Shown here piece by piece: positions 6,562 to 13,861 of a DNA stretch of 24,901 bases. Below the pieces are notes generated by a model that was given only the letters and a program-made list of their open reading frames with translations, did not search any database and had not been told where the DNA came from. Each line of letters begins with the position of its first letter. Position 1 is the first letter of the stretch. The stretch is from CAYLHS01 sp964594235. GTDB taxonomy: Bacteria > Actinomycetota > Acidimicrobiia > Spongiisociales > UBA4744. Location: positions 1 to 24,901 of the forward strand of contig CAZQMF010000025.1 in the NCBI GenBank assembly GCA_964594235.1, written 5' to 3'. A program made the translations under genes and the position numbers.

Positions 6562-7249
6562 ACACGACATCGATCGCATCGCCGCCGTGGCAGAGCACCG
6601 CCTGTCGGGACAGGATCTCGCTGTCGCCCTGGCGGAGATCGACGCGTGTCAGGAATGCAGCCGCAGCCTAGAGGCACAGCGCACAGCGATCGCCTTTCTT
6701 CAGCAAGCTCCGCCGGCCACCCTGACCTCGATCGAGCGGGCAAGGCTCCACCGGGCGATCCGCCCGGCCCCCACCCGGTCTCGGTGGGCGAAGCTCGCGC
6801 CGGTGTTCGCTGCAGCCGCCGCTTTCGTCGTGGTTGCGGGCGTCGTTCTGTCGCACGGTGGCACCACAGGAGCGTTTCTGCCTACCGGCAAGAGTCTGGA
6901 AAACTCCCAGGCCTTCGAAACGGCTGGAGGTGCCCGGGCTCCGGCCGAGGCATCGTCGACCACGGCTGCACCCGCGACCACCACAATGCCATCCTCCGAC
7001 GCGATGCTGTCCTCGCCCGCCCCGCTGCTCGCACGACAAGCCGATGAGCTCAGGGACAACCCACCGGCCGAGGCAACCACCCTCTGCCAGGACGAAGCCC
7101 GCGATCGTCTGGACGAGGACCCGATCACTGCAAGCGAGATCGACTACACCGGAACGCCGGCAGTCATGTACGTGTACCCGAAGACGGCTCTCATCTTCGA
7201 ACGGGAGAGCTGCGTCTTCCTCGAGGAAGTCCCTGCGGACAATCCCTGA
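6554..7249 (+). CDS. putative membrane anti-sigma factor with altered zinc motif
   Basis: A 231-residue protein encoded directly behind the sigma factor with an 8-nt overlap. The first 75 residues are cytoplasmic and helical and carry C32-x2-C35 (DACQEC). The ZAS signature is HxxxCxxC; here the histidine position is Glu28, so zinc binding may be lost or use another ligand. One membrane helix spans about 81-100 (LAPVFAAAAAFVVVAGVVLS). A Ser/Thr/Ala-rich linker and an extracytoplasmic domain with two cysteines (LCQDEA, ESCVFLEE) follow. The expected role is to hold the ECF sigma factor at the membrane until a surface or redox signal releases it. The two outer cysteines near a thioredoxin operon could be redox-sensitive, which is inference. 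Confidence 0.8.
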   Translation: MHEHDIDRIAAVAEHRLSGQDLAVALAEIDACQECSRSLEAQRTAIAFLQQAPPATLTSIERARLHRAIRPAPTRSRWAKLAPVFAAAAAFVVVAGVVLSHGGTTGAFLPTGKSLENSQAFETAGGARAPAEASSTTAAPATTTMPSSDAMLSSPAPLLARQADELRDNPPAEATTLCQDEARDRLDEDPITASEIDYTGTPAVMYVYPKTALIFERESCVFLEEVPADNP

Positions 7250-7275
7250 GCCTTCTTCGCTATCCTCGGTGACTC

Positions 7276-7560
7276 ATGGATGACATGGCCACACGCTTCG
7301 CAGACTTTCTCGAGAGCATCGCTACCAAGATCCGTTCGCTCACCGTCGATCGCTTCGCACGTGGGATCCGTCTCGCGCTCGCCGGCACCGTTGCAGGGAC
7401 TCTTGCCCTGATCGCTCTCGTGTTCCTGATCGTCTCCGTGTTCAGAGCCGTCTCCGTTCCACTGACGGTGGAAGGTGCCTACGCGGCATTCGGGGGACTA
7501 TTCATCCTGGCCGGGGTGTTGGTCTGGTTGAAGCGCAAGCCCAAGGACGACAATGACTGA
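7276..7560 (+). CDS. small two-helix membrane protein of unknown function
   Basis: 94 residues. An amphipathic N-terminus (about 1-30) is followed by membrane helices at about 34-56 and 66-86, and the protein ends in a charged tail LKRKPKDDND. The size and hairpin topology recall actinobacterial holin-like (holin-X) proteins, but I do not see a decisive motif. The ATG at 7276 has no Shine-Dalgarno. A TATCCT hexamer (7261-7266) lies 9 nt before it, suggesting a short or absent leader. The gene overlaps trxB by 8 nt, so the two are co-translated. Confidence 0.75.
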   Translation: MDDMATRFADFLESIATKIRSLTVDRFARGIRLALAGTVAGTLALIALVFLIVSVFRAVSVPLTVEGAYAAFGGLFILAGVLVWLKRKPKDDND

Positions 7561-8473
7561 AGACATCATCATCATCGGATCGGGTCCTGCCGGTCTGACT
7601 GCGGCGCTGTACGCCGCTCGTGGCGACAGCGATCCCCTTGTCTTGGAAGGAAGCCAGGCCGGCGGTCAGCTCATGCTCACCACCGAAGTCGAGAACTTCC
7701 CTGGCTTCCCGGATGGGCTCCTCGGTCCCGAGCTCATGGATCGGATGCGCAAACAGGCCGAACGCTTCGGAGCACGGATGCTCACCGTCGACGTCTCCAA
7801 GGTCGACCTGGGCTCCTACCCGTTCACGGTCTGGACGGGAGCCGACGCCTACACGACCCGCTCGATCATCATCTCGACGGGAGCCTCCGCGATCTGGCTC
7901 GGCATCCCTGGCGAAGAGCGCCTTCGCGGCCGCGGTGTCTCATCGTGTGCCACGTGCGACGGCTTTTTCTTCCGTAATCAGGAACTCATCGTTGTTGGCG
8001 GCGGCGACACCGCTATGGAAGAGGCCCTGTTCCTCACCACCTTCGCATCGAAAGTGCACATCGTGCATCGCCGGCACGAGTTTCGAGCGTCGGCAATCAT
8101 GGCCACGCGGGCCATCGACCACCCGAAGATCAATGTCATCTGGGACACCGTCCTCGAGGAGATCCTCGGCGACGACGAGGTCACGGCCGTCCGCATGCGC
8201 GATGTCACCACGGACGAGGTGTCGGAAATGCCGATCAGTGGCGTGTTCGTCGCCATCGGGCACAGGCCGAACACCGAACTCTTTGCGGGATCTCTCGACA
8301 TGAACGACGTCGGCTACCTGATATTGGCAGATGGGTCGACCGCTACCTCCGTCGACGGCGTATTCGCCGCCGGCGATGTCGCCGATCCCGTCTACCGCCA
8401 AGCCATCACCGCCGCGGGCACAGGGGCTCGTGCTGCGATCGACGCTCGCCGGTGGCTGGAAGCACACGAGTAG
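7553..8473 (+). CDS. trxB: thioredoxin-disulfide reductase
   Basis: A 306-residue FAD/NADPH enzyme that reduces thioredoxin. FAD-binding GSGPAG is at residues 9-14. The redox-active pair sits in CATC (C132, C135). NADPH-binding GGGDTAMEE starts near 149, with HRRHEFRA for the 2'-phosphate. FAAGD near the C-terminus completes the FAD site. Length and motif order are those of bacterial low-molecular-weight TrxB. AAGGA lies 5 nt before the ATG. The gene is followed 11 nt after its stop by trxA, its substrate. It is cytoplasmic. Confidence 0.97.
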   Translation: MTEDIIIIGSGPAGLTAALYAARGDSDPLVLEGSQAGGQLMLTTEVENFPGFPDGLLGPELMDRMRKQAERFGARMLTVDVSKVDLGSYPFTVWTGADAYTTRSIIISTGASAIWLGIPGEERLRGRGVSSCATCDGFFFRNQELIVVGGGDTAMEEALFLTTFASKVHIVHRRHEFRASAIMATRAIDHPKINVIWDTVLEEILGDDEVTAVRMRDVTTDEVSEMPISGVFVAIGHRPNTELFAGSLDMNDVGYLILADGSTATSVDGVFAAGDVADPVYRQAITAAGTGARAAIDARRWLEAHE

Positions 8474-8484
8474 GAGGCAACCAG

Positions 8485-8802
8485 TTGACCAACATCACCG
8501 TCACCACCGACAACTTCACCGACATCACCCATGGTGACGTCCCCATACTTGTCGACTTCTGGGCCGAGTGGTGCGGTCCTTGTCGCATGGTCGCTCCAAT
8601 CCTCGACGAGATAGCGAGTGAGCACCCGGACAAGATCCGCATCGGCAAACTCAACGTCGATGAGCAACCCGCTCTTGCGGCACAGCACGACGTGATGAGC
8701 ATTCCGACAATGATCCTGTTTCATGAAGGCAAAGAGCAGCGCCGCATCGTCGGTGCCCGGCCAAAGCACGCGATGGAAGCCGAACTGGCCCAGTTCCTGT
8801 AG
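8485..8802 (+). CDS. trxA: thioredoxin
   Basis: 105 residues with the active site WCGPC (C30, C33), the buried Asp in LVDFWAEWC and the cis-proline P74 in SIPTMILF. It reduces protein disulfides and is recycled by the adjacent TrxB. The TTG start at 8485 has GGAGG exactly 7 nt upstream; the frame is open further upstream, but that part lies inside trxB. Length matches the family. Transcription ends at hairpins directly after the gene. Confidence 0.97.
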   Translation: MTNITVTTDNFTDITHGDVPILVDFWAEWCGPCRMVAPILDEIASEHPDKIRIGKLNVDEQPALAAQHDVMSIPTMILFHEGKEQRRIVGARPKHAMEAELAQFL

Positions 8803-8818
8803 GCCGGCTTTGCCGGCC
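8802..8818 (+). terminator. short hairpin at the trxA stop codon
   Basis: GGCCGGC-TTT-GCCGGCC, a 7-bp perfect GC stem with a 3-nt loop, begins at the last base of the trxA stop codon. It has no T-run, so it may stabilise the mRNA end or work with the stronger terminator at 8938. Confidence 0.5.
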
Positions 8819-8835
8819 AGGGCTCACCCCGATAG

Positions 8836-8941
8836 CCCGTACCTGGTATCGGTACTCACAGCCACGAAACCCGCTTCGAGACTCCGTTGCCGCTTCCTCC
8901 TCCCCCACCGTCGACGCCATACGAGGTACAAGGTACGACAA
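8836..8941. repeat. degenerate inverted heptamer-type repeats in the trxA-parB gap
   Basis: ACGAGGT-ACAAGGT-ACGACAA (8921-8941) is a run of near-identical 7-mers. An inverted, more diverged copy lies at about 8838-8855 (CGTACCTGGTATCGGTAC). About 65 bp of pyrimidine-rich sequence without an ORF separate them. The 206-bp gap holds no gene; mycobacteria carry cwlM at this position. Confidence 0.35.
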
Positions 8942-8972
8942 AAGGGGCTCCCTCCACGGGAGCCCCTTTTGT
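8938..8972. terminator. strong bidirectional intrinsic terminator between trxA and parB
   Basis: A perfect 15-bp inverted repeat (8938-8952 with 8958-8972) encloses a 5-nt loop. The stem is GC-rich at its core (GGGGCTCCC) and flanked by AAAA on the left and TTTT on the right, so it works in both directions. It separates the convergent trxA and parB operons. Confidence 0.92.
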
Positions 8973-9008
8973 CACGTGACGATAGTGACCGCTGTTCGGA
9001 CCAACCCT

Positions 9009-9851
9009 CTACAGCAGCTCGTTGAAGATGCGCTCGAGATCGTCGAGTGAGGAGAACGCGATCGAGATCTTGCCTGAGTGCTTCGGGCCGTAGCGAATGC
9101 GGACGTGGGTTCCCAACGACTCCTGCAGTCGCTCCTCGAGGGCGATGATCGCAGCGGGCCTCGCTCCCGCTCGGGGACGAGTAGTCGACCGGGGAGTGCC
9201 GCTGCGAGCACGGACTGCCTCTTCCACCTGACGAACCGACCATCCTTCCTCGGCTGCCGTCTTTGCGAGATGTTCGGCGTAGGCCCTGTCTTCGACGCCG
9301 AGCAGCGCACGGGCGTGTCCTTCTCTGAGCACTCCCCTTTCGAGAAGCCCCTGAATGGATGCCGGCAGTTGCAGGAGCCGCAGTACGTTCGTCACCGACG
9401 ATCTGGACTTTCCGACGCGAGCCCCGATCTCCTCGTGTGTGAACTCGAAGTCATCCATCAACTGCTGGTACGCTGCCGCCTCCTCGAGAACGCCAAGATC
9501 CTCGCGCTGGAGGTTCTCGATGAGCGCTTCTGTGAGGAGACGATCGTCCTGTCCCTCTCTCACGATCACCGGCACCTCGGACAGTCCGACCATGCGTGCG
9601 GCCCGCAGACGCCGCTCGCCCGCTACCAGTACGTATCCGCCGCCCTCTGCTTCGTTCACGATCACGGGCTGCAGCAGCCCAACCTCGCGAATCGACGCAG
9701 CAAGCGATTCCAGGGCTTCCTCGTCGAAGCGCTCTCTCGGCTGGCGAGGGTTTGGATGAATGCGGTCCACCGCAACGAGCTGAAACGTTCGATCGGTCTT
9801 GGGGATCAGCGCGTCGAGGCCCCTTCCGAGGCCCGACTTCCTAGTTGACAT
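9009..9851 (-). CDS. parB: chromosome partitioning protein ParB
   Basis: 280 residues. An N-terminal segment, KSGLGRGLDALI, is typical of chromosomal ParB and serves to contact ParA. The ParB CTPase domain includes NPRQPR and the CTP-binding GERRLRA (78-84). A helix-turn-helix (about 137-165, EEIGARVGKSRSSVTNVLRLL) and a C-terminal dimerisation domain follow. It binds parS, spreads as a CTP-dependent clamp and recruits ParA and SMC. The ATG at 9851 has GGAGG 5-6 nt upstream and overlaps parA by 11 nt. It is the last gene of the rpmH operon. Confidence 0.96.
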   Translation of the reverse strand: MSTRKSGLGRGLDALIPKTDRTFQLVAVDRIHPNPRQPRERFDEEALESLAASIREVGLLQPVIVNEAEGGGYVLVAGERRLRAARMVGLSEVPVIVREGQDDRLLTEALIENLQREDLGVLEEAAAYQQLMDDFEFTHEEIGARVGKSRSSVTNVLRLLQLPASIQGLLERGVLREGHARALLGVEDRAYAEHLAKTAAEEGWSVRQVEEAVRARSGTPRSTTRPRAGARPAAIIALEERLQESLGTHVRIRYGPKHSGKISIAFSSLDDLERIFNELL

Positions 9852-10635
9852 TCGCACCTCCATGCCGCTGAATGAACTCCCGTCCGAGTTGCCTGTAGGC
9901 GATGGCGCCTCGACTCATCGGATCGAAGGCTTCGATCGGTTGTCCAAAGGAAGGAGCTTCGGAGAGCCGCACCGAACGTGGGATCACTGTCCGGTAGGCG
10001 ATCTCACCAAAGAAGTCGCGCACCTGCGAAACGACATCGGCCGCCAGATTCGTTCGCCCGTCGAACATGGTCAGTACGACTCCGCCGATTCGCAAACTGG
10101 GATTCAGGTTGCCGCTCACCAGCTCAATGTTCTGCATCAACTGGCTGAGACCCTCCAACGCGTAGTACTCGCACTGAATGGGTATGAGCACCTCGTCGGC
10201 TGCCGCGAGCGCGTTCACGGTCAGAAGACCGAGCGACGGGGGGCAGTCGATCAAAATCACGTCGTACTCACCCCTCAGCTCACTCAGCGCCTTCCTGAGC
10301 CGCATCTCCCGAGAGAACATCGATACCAGTTCGATCTCCGCTCCCGCAAGGTCGATGGTCGCCGGCACCAGGAACAAGTCACGAAAGCTCGTCGCCTCGA
10401 CCACATCCTCGATTGGGGTATCTCCCAGGAGCACGTCATAGATCGACGCGGTGACCCCTCCCCGGTCGATGCCGAACCCAGATGTCGCGTTTCCCTGCGG
10501 ATCAAGGTCAACCACGAGCGTGCGTTTCCCCTGGTAGGAGAGCGTCGCGGCAAGGTTTATGGCGGTCGTCGACTTGCCAACGCCGCCCTTCTGGTTCGTC
10601 ACCGCAATGATGACGGTGTGTCGATCAGTGTCCAC
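9841..10635 (-). CDS. parA: chromosome partitioning ATPase ParA (Soj)
   Basis: A 264-residue deviant Walker A ATPase: KGGVGKST (16-23), DLDPQGN and IDCPPSLG motifs. It binds DNA nonspecifically with ATP and moves ParB-bound origins. I used the GTG at 10635, which overlaps the end of rsmG by 11 nt and leaves the usual short N-terminus before NQKGGVGK. A TTG at 10671 would add 12 residues lacking family similarity. Its Shine-Dalgarno is weak, in line with translational coupling to rsmG. Confidence 0.95.
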   Translation of the reverse strand: MDTDRHTVIIAVTNQKGGVGKSTTAINLAATLSYQGKRTLVVDLDPQGNATSGFGIDRGGVTASIYDVLLGDTPIEDVVEATSFRDLFLVPATIDLAGAEIELVSMFSREMRLRKALSELRGEYDVILIDCPPSLGLLTVNALAAADEVLIPIQCEYYALEGLSQLMQNIELVSGNLNPSLRIGGVVLTMFDGRTNLAADVVSQVRDFFGEIAYRTVIPRSVRLSEAPSFGQPIEAFDPMSRGAIAYRQLGREFIQRHGGANVN

Positions 10636-11275
10636 GCTTTCGTATGATAAGCAACCAGCCCGGCGGGTCAAGGACCGACACCTCTACGATCGCCCCTCCC
10701 AACACCGGCTGCTCGAAAACCGGGCTTTCGCGCCGGGATAGACCAATCACCCCTACTCCGCCTTGGCGAAGTGCGCGCCGCATCCATGCAACTCCAGCCT
10801 CAGGGCGGAGCACTCCCCGCATGACGATCGCCTCGCAGTTCTGAAGTCGTTCCAACTCACCCGTCAGAACCTCGATATTCTGCAACTCCAGTATCCGAAC
10901 GGCCCTTCTCAGGAGACGCGCCCGTTTCTCGGACCGCTCGACCAGCACCACCCGCGTGTCTGGGAGCACAATTGCCAACGGGATGCCCGGCAGTCCTCCT
11001 CCCGAGCCGGCGTCGTGCAAGGTCACGGGAGCAGCATCCGGCCAGCCCGCGAGGAAACTCAGGCTGTCCTCCACGTGCCTGCTGCCGATTCTCCCTGCTT
11101 CCGTGGGGGAGAGAAGTCCTGCGGGGATACCTTCCTGCAGAAGCCACTCCGCATATGTTCCCAGAAGGCTGCCCCGGCCGCTTTCAAACACTCGCTCGAC
11201 CGTGCTACCGGTGCCATGTGATCCGCCGAGTGCGGTCAACCAACCCCGCACCTCAGGTTTCACGTGAAACTTCAA
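10625..11275 (-). CDS. rsmG: 16S rRNA (guanine-527-N7)-methyltransferase
   Basis: 216 residues. The SAM-binding motif is DAGSGGGLPG (88-97), followed by the acidic ribose-binding region LVERSEKRARLL. The family's conserved RHVEDSL lies upstream and the MRG element (VMRGVLRPE) follows. It methylates G527 of 16S rRNA; loss gives low-level streptomycin resistance in other bacteria. I start it at TTG 11275, which forms a 4-nt TTGA overlap with jag. A GTG at 11263, inside the parS palindrome, is an alternative. Codons 2-6 are encoded by the parS site. Confidence 0.94.
   Translation of the reverse strand: MKFHVKPEVRGWLTALGGSHGTGSTVERVFESGRGSLLGTYAEWLLQEGIPAGLLSPTEAGRIGSRHVEDSLSFLAGWPDAAPVTLHDAGSGGGLPGIPLAIVLPDTRVVLVERSEKRARLLRRAVRILELQNIEVLTGELERLQNCEAIVMRGVLRPEAGVAWMRRALRQGGVGVIGLSRRESPVFEQPVLGGAIVEVSVLDPPGWLLIIRKRGH
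11257..11270. promoter_or_regulatory. parS: parS centromere site
   Basis: GTTTCACGTGAAAC is a perfect 14-bp palindrome identical to the core of the bacterial parS consensus TGTTTCACGTGAAACA; the two flanking bases differ (G and T). It lies in the first codons of rsmG, about 1.4 kb from parB and 4 kb from the presumed oriC. It is the only full-match parS I can see in the window. Confidence 0.95.
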
Positions 11276-12060
11276 TCTTCGGGTGAGAGTACGACCGAGC
11301 GCTTCGGCTCCTCGCCTTCCGAGTACGTGCGGACACCCTCAACCTCCGCCACCGCGTCGTGTATGACTTTCCGGTCGGCGGCGTTCATCGGCTCCAGCAT
11401 GATCTCTGCCTGCTCCTCGAGAACCTGCTCGGCCAGGCGCCGTGCGTAGATTCCAAGTGCCTCTCTCCGGCGCTCTCGGTACCCACCAATATCAAGACGG
11501 ATCCGGGCAGATTCCCGGGTGCGCCGCTGAATGACTGTCTTGCACAGCTCCAGGATCGATTCCAGAACGACCCCGTGTTTGCCAATCAGTGCCTCGGTCT
11601 GCCCGCCGGTGACGTCCGCATAGATGATGTCCTCTTCCACCCGCGTCTCAACAACGCCTTCCAGGCCGAACGCCACCAGTAGTCCCCGCAAGAAGGCTCC
11701 TATGATCTCCGCTTGCTCTTCTCGCACGGCGCTGTCCTCCTCGCGTGACTTCTGCGGCTTCTGTTCCCGCTTGTGCTCCCGCCCCCGGTCCTGCCCGGGT
11801 TTGTTCTGTTGCTGGCGCTGCTTCTGCCGCGGCGCCGGGCTGCCAGATTCTGGCTTTCTCTTCTTCTTTGAGCGGCGTTGCCGCTTGGGCTTCGGCTGGA
11901 CGCGAACCACGGCGTCCTTGCGGCCCAGGCCTAGGAAGCCCTTTTCAGGCTCTTGGAGCACCTCGACACGCACCTGGTTCGCCGATGCGAGCCCCAATTC
12001 CTCAATGGCTGTCTGTACGGCGAGTTCAACCGTAGGTCCTTTCACTTCGACCCACTCCAC
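11272..12060 (-). CDS. jag: Jag / KhpB-type RNA-binding protein
   Basis: 262 residues. A Jag-N domain with KGFLGLG (40-46) is followed by a long, very basic low-complexity linker (about 55-110, rich in K, R and Q), a type II KH domain with IGKHG (159-163) and an R3H domain (about 195-258, NAADRKVIHDA). Family members bind RNA and in Gram-positives tie cell elongation and division to post-transcriptional control. GTG at 12060 has GAGGAAG 5 nt upstream and starts 2 nt after the yidC stop, the classic yidC-jag pairing. Confidence 0.93.
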   Translation of the reverse strand: MEWVEVKGPTVELAVQTAIEELGLASANQVRVEVLQEPEKGFLGLGRKDAVVRVQPKPKRQRRSKKKRKPESGSPAPRQKQRQQQNKPGQDRGREHKREQKPQKSREEDSAVREEQAEIIGAFLRGLLVAFGLEGVVETRVEEDIIYADVTGGQTEALIGKHGVVLESILELCKTVIQRRTRESARIRLDIGGYRERRREALGIYARRLAEQVLEEQAEIMLEPMNAADRKVIHDAVAEVEGVRTYSEGEEPKRSVVLSPED

Positions 12061-12062
12061 AA

Positions 12063-12860
12063 CTACTTCCTCCTCCGACGCTTCCTCTTTTTCGCGGAGC
12101 CCTGCGGGCTCTTGGGTGCCGGTGAAGGCCCCTCCTCCTTCTTCTGCACCGGTGGTGGCTCCGGACGGCCGTCAATCCTGAAGATCATGGCCTGCTGTCC
12201 CACCCTGAAACCGTTCGACGTCACGAAGTACAGGTTCAGTCCCGCTGGGAAGCTGAACGAGAACACTCCGAACAACAGTGGCATGATCTTGGTCATCATC
12301 TGTGCCTGCTGTCCCGCACCGTCGCTGGTTTGCGGCGTTGCCTGTTTGGACTGGATCCATCCAGACGCGATCACCAGGACTACGACGACAAGGTAGGGGA
12401 TCGCGCCAACCCAGCCGGCGCTGAGCGCATCCTTCGGCGTCACACCGAGGTCCATCCCTAGGAAGTTGGGCAAACCCCTCTGAAGAGCGGTGAGGATGTT
12501 CGAACCGGCCGGCATGAACTGATCAGGACTCCGGAGCAACCTGAACAGACCGAACCACACAGGCATCTGCACCAACATTGGGAGCAAACATCCTGCCGGA
12601 TTCACGCCCTTCTCTTTGTACAGGGCCATCATCTCCTTGTTGAGCGTCTCCGGCTCTTCTTTGTACTGCTTCTGCAGCTTCTTGACTTCGGGCTGTATCT
12701 CCTGCATAGCCCTCGTCGAACGAGTCTGTTTGAGGGTCAGGGGGAAGAGGAGCACGTTGATGAGCAGGGTGAGCAGGATGATCGAGAGGCCATAGTTCGG
12801 GATGAGGTCATAGAACAGGCTCATCGGGACCGCGATGATGCGTGCGAGCGAGTCCAGCAC
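12063..12860 (-). CDS. yidC: YidC/Oxa1 family membrane protein insertase
   Basis: 265 residues, the short Gram-positive type without the large periplasmic domain. The first conserved helix GLSIILLTLLINVLLFPLTL (24-43) is followed by the cytoplasmic coiled hairpin KQTRSTRAMQEIQPE, later helices near 90-110, 152-170 and 190-220, and a basic tail ending KKRKRRRRK that probably contacts the ribosome. The position of the conserved hydrophilic-groove arginine (E. coli R366, Bacillus R72/73) is Asn35 here. GTG at 12860 has GGAGGGAG 7 nt upstream and overlaps the yidD stop by one base; the longer frame runs antiphase through yidD. Confidence 0.95.
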   Translation of the reverse strand: MLDSLARIIAVPMSLFYDLIPNYGLSIILLTLLINVLLFPLTLKQTRSTRAMQEIQPEVKKLQKQYKEEPETLNKEMMALYKEKGVNPAGCLLPMLVQMPVWFGLFRLLRSPDQFMPAGSNILTALQRGLPNFLGMDLGVTPKDALSAGWVGAIPYLVVVVLVIASGWIQSKQATPQTSDGAGQQAQMMTKIMPLLFGVFSFSFPAGLNLYFVTSNGFRVGQQAMIFRIDGRPEPPPVQKKEEGPSPAPKSPQGSAKKRKRRRRK

Positions 12861-13108
12861 TAGCGGTCTCCCTCCGAAGGTACCGGGTCGTAGCCACCTT
12901 CGCTCAACGGGTGGCACCGAGCGATGCGCCGGACGGCCATCGCTCCTCCCTTCATCACCCCGAAGCGACCAATCGCTTCATACGCATACTGTGAACAGGT
13001 CGGCATGTAGCGGCAGTTCTTGCCCAAGGAAGGGGAGAGGAGCCGCTGGTAGACGCGAATCGTCGCCCGCACAACGAGTGCTCCCGGCCCTCGCACCTGG
13101 TCAGTCAC
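12860..13108 (-). CDS. yidD: membrane protein insertion efficiency factor YidD
   Basis: 82 residues with the family signature: CRYMPTCSQYAYEAI (32-46), then RIARCHP and GGYDPVP. The amphipathic N-terminal helix TIRVYQRLLSPSLG associates with the membrane. It assists YidC-dependent insertion. GTG at 13108 has GGAGGAG 4 nt upstream and overlaps rnpA by 8 nt. Confidence 0.96.
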   Translation of the reverse strand: MTDQVRGPGALVVRATIRVYQRLLSPSLGKNCRYMPTCSQYAYEAIGRFGVMKGGAMAVRRIARCHPLSEGGYDPVPSEGDR

Positions 13109-13520
13109 GTTTCTCCTCCATCGCGGTCTCCAACCACCCCACCAACTCCCCGAACGGTGCTGTCAGCACTCCTCGAGAGGCAACCACAATGTAGCTGCCT
13201 TCGGACAACGTGACGTGGCCGAGGGCGGCACGGATCCGGCGTCTCGCCCGGTTTCGGTCAACAGCGGAACCGACGCGTTTCTTGCTCGCCACGATACCCA
13301 CTTCGGGAACGCGCCCATCCCTTGCGACGATCACCGTGATCCCTCCTTGCCGACGCCGCGTCCCCGTCGTGAAGACCTCCGAGAAACGCCTCCTACCGGT
13401 CAGCGATTTAGGCGGAGAGCCGCTTGCGGCCCTTGCGGCGCCGCCGTTCGATGACCGCGCGACCTCCTCGCGTTCGGAGACGTGCGCGGAATCCATGTTT
13501 GCGTTTTCTGCGTCGAACAT
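13101..13520 (-). CDS. rnpA: ribonuclease P protein component, start inside rpmH
   Basis: RnpA core: TGRRRFSEVFTTGTRR, then the RNR-like motif KKRVGSAVDRNRARRRIRAAL, and YIVVASRG. It binds the RNase P RNA for tRNA 5' maturation. After rpmH ends (13408) the frame has no ATG, GTG or TTG before the conserved core; only a CTG occurs. The available starts are ATG 13520 and ATG 13496, both inside rpmH in the +1 frame. The protein thus gains an N-terminal extension of about 30-38 residues (Ala/Ser/Glu-rich) from the overlap. Coordinates use the longer form; 13496 is equally possible. Shine-Dalgarno sequences are weak for both. The gene overlaps yidD by 8 nt. Confidence 0.9.
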   Translation of the reverse strand: MFDAENANMDSAHVSEREEVARSSNGGAARAASGSPPKSLTGRRRFSEVFTTGTRRRQGGITVIVARDGRVPEVGIVASKKRVGSAVDRNRARRRIRAALGHVTLSEGSYIVVASRGVLTAPFGELVGWLETAMEEKRD

Positions 13521-13542
13521 TCGGCTGATAGGTACGTTTCAT
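13408..13542 (-). CDS. rpmH: 50S ribosomal protein L34
   Basis: 44 residues, opening MKRTYQPNVRRRKRKHGFR and ending RRRRKGRKRLSA, an unmistakable L34. It is part of the large ribosomal subunit. ATG at 13542 and TAA at 13410-13408. It is the first gene of the leftward operon, about 29 nt after the predicted start point. The Shine-Dalgarno is weak (TTGGAC region). Most of its length overlaps rnpA out of frame. Confidence 0.98.
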   Translation of the reverse strand: MKRTYQPNVRRRKRKHGFRARLRTRGGRAVIERRRRKGRKRLSA

Positions 13543-13577
13543 GAGACGTCCAAAGAGGTGAACGGAAGTGCGCAGGG

Positions 13578-13606
13578 AGGTTACGGGGGGTCGGTAGTGT
13601 TGTCAA
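13578..13606 (-). promoter_or_regulatory. rpmH operon promoter
   Basis: On the minus strand TTGACA (13606-13601) and TAACCT (13583-13578) are exactly 17 bp apart, a consensus -35 for the housekeeping sigma factor. The expected start point near 13571 gives a leader of about 29 nt before the rpmH ATG. Confidence 0.85.
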
Positions 13607-13796
13607 AGGCCCGGGTTGTCATCGACGAACGAGAAGCGCGAAGATTTTCTTCCGGTCGCGAAATTCCGTTTCGCGTCCTCCGGCGAGTTCCTGGCCCTAC
13701 CCGACGCAACCGCCGCGCCGAGAATTCACCCATGAGCAGGCGCTTGGCAGATTGTGCTAGCTCGCCAGGGGCGGTCCAGCGGTGATTTTGCCGCTC

Positions 13797-13826
13797 TTGA
13801 TGAGTCTCCGGGCGGTTCCATATACT
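13797..13826 (+). promoter_or_regulatory. dnaA promoter
   Basis: TTGATG (13797-13802) and TATACT (13821-13826) are separated by 18 bp and point to dnaA. The start point near 13833 gives a leader of about 140 nt containing a long-range stem and the DnaA boxes. Confidence 0.75.
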
Positions 13827-13861
13827 CGCTCAACGCCGGAGGCTCTGAGCCCGCCTCACTT

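Noticed and set aside
8971..8980. GTCACGTGAC, a 10-bp palindrome near parB, as a second parS
   Set aside because: It shares only CACGTG and a few flanking bases with the parS consensus and abuts the terminator stem; the full match at 11257-11270 is clearly better.
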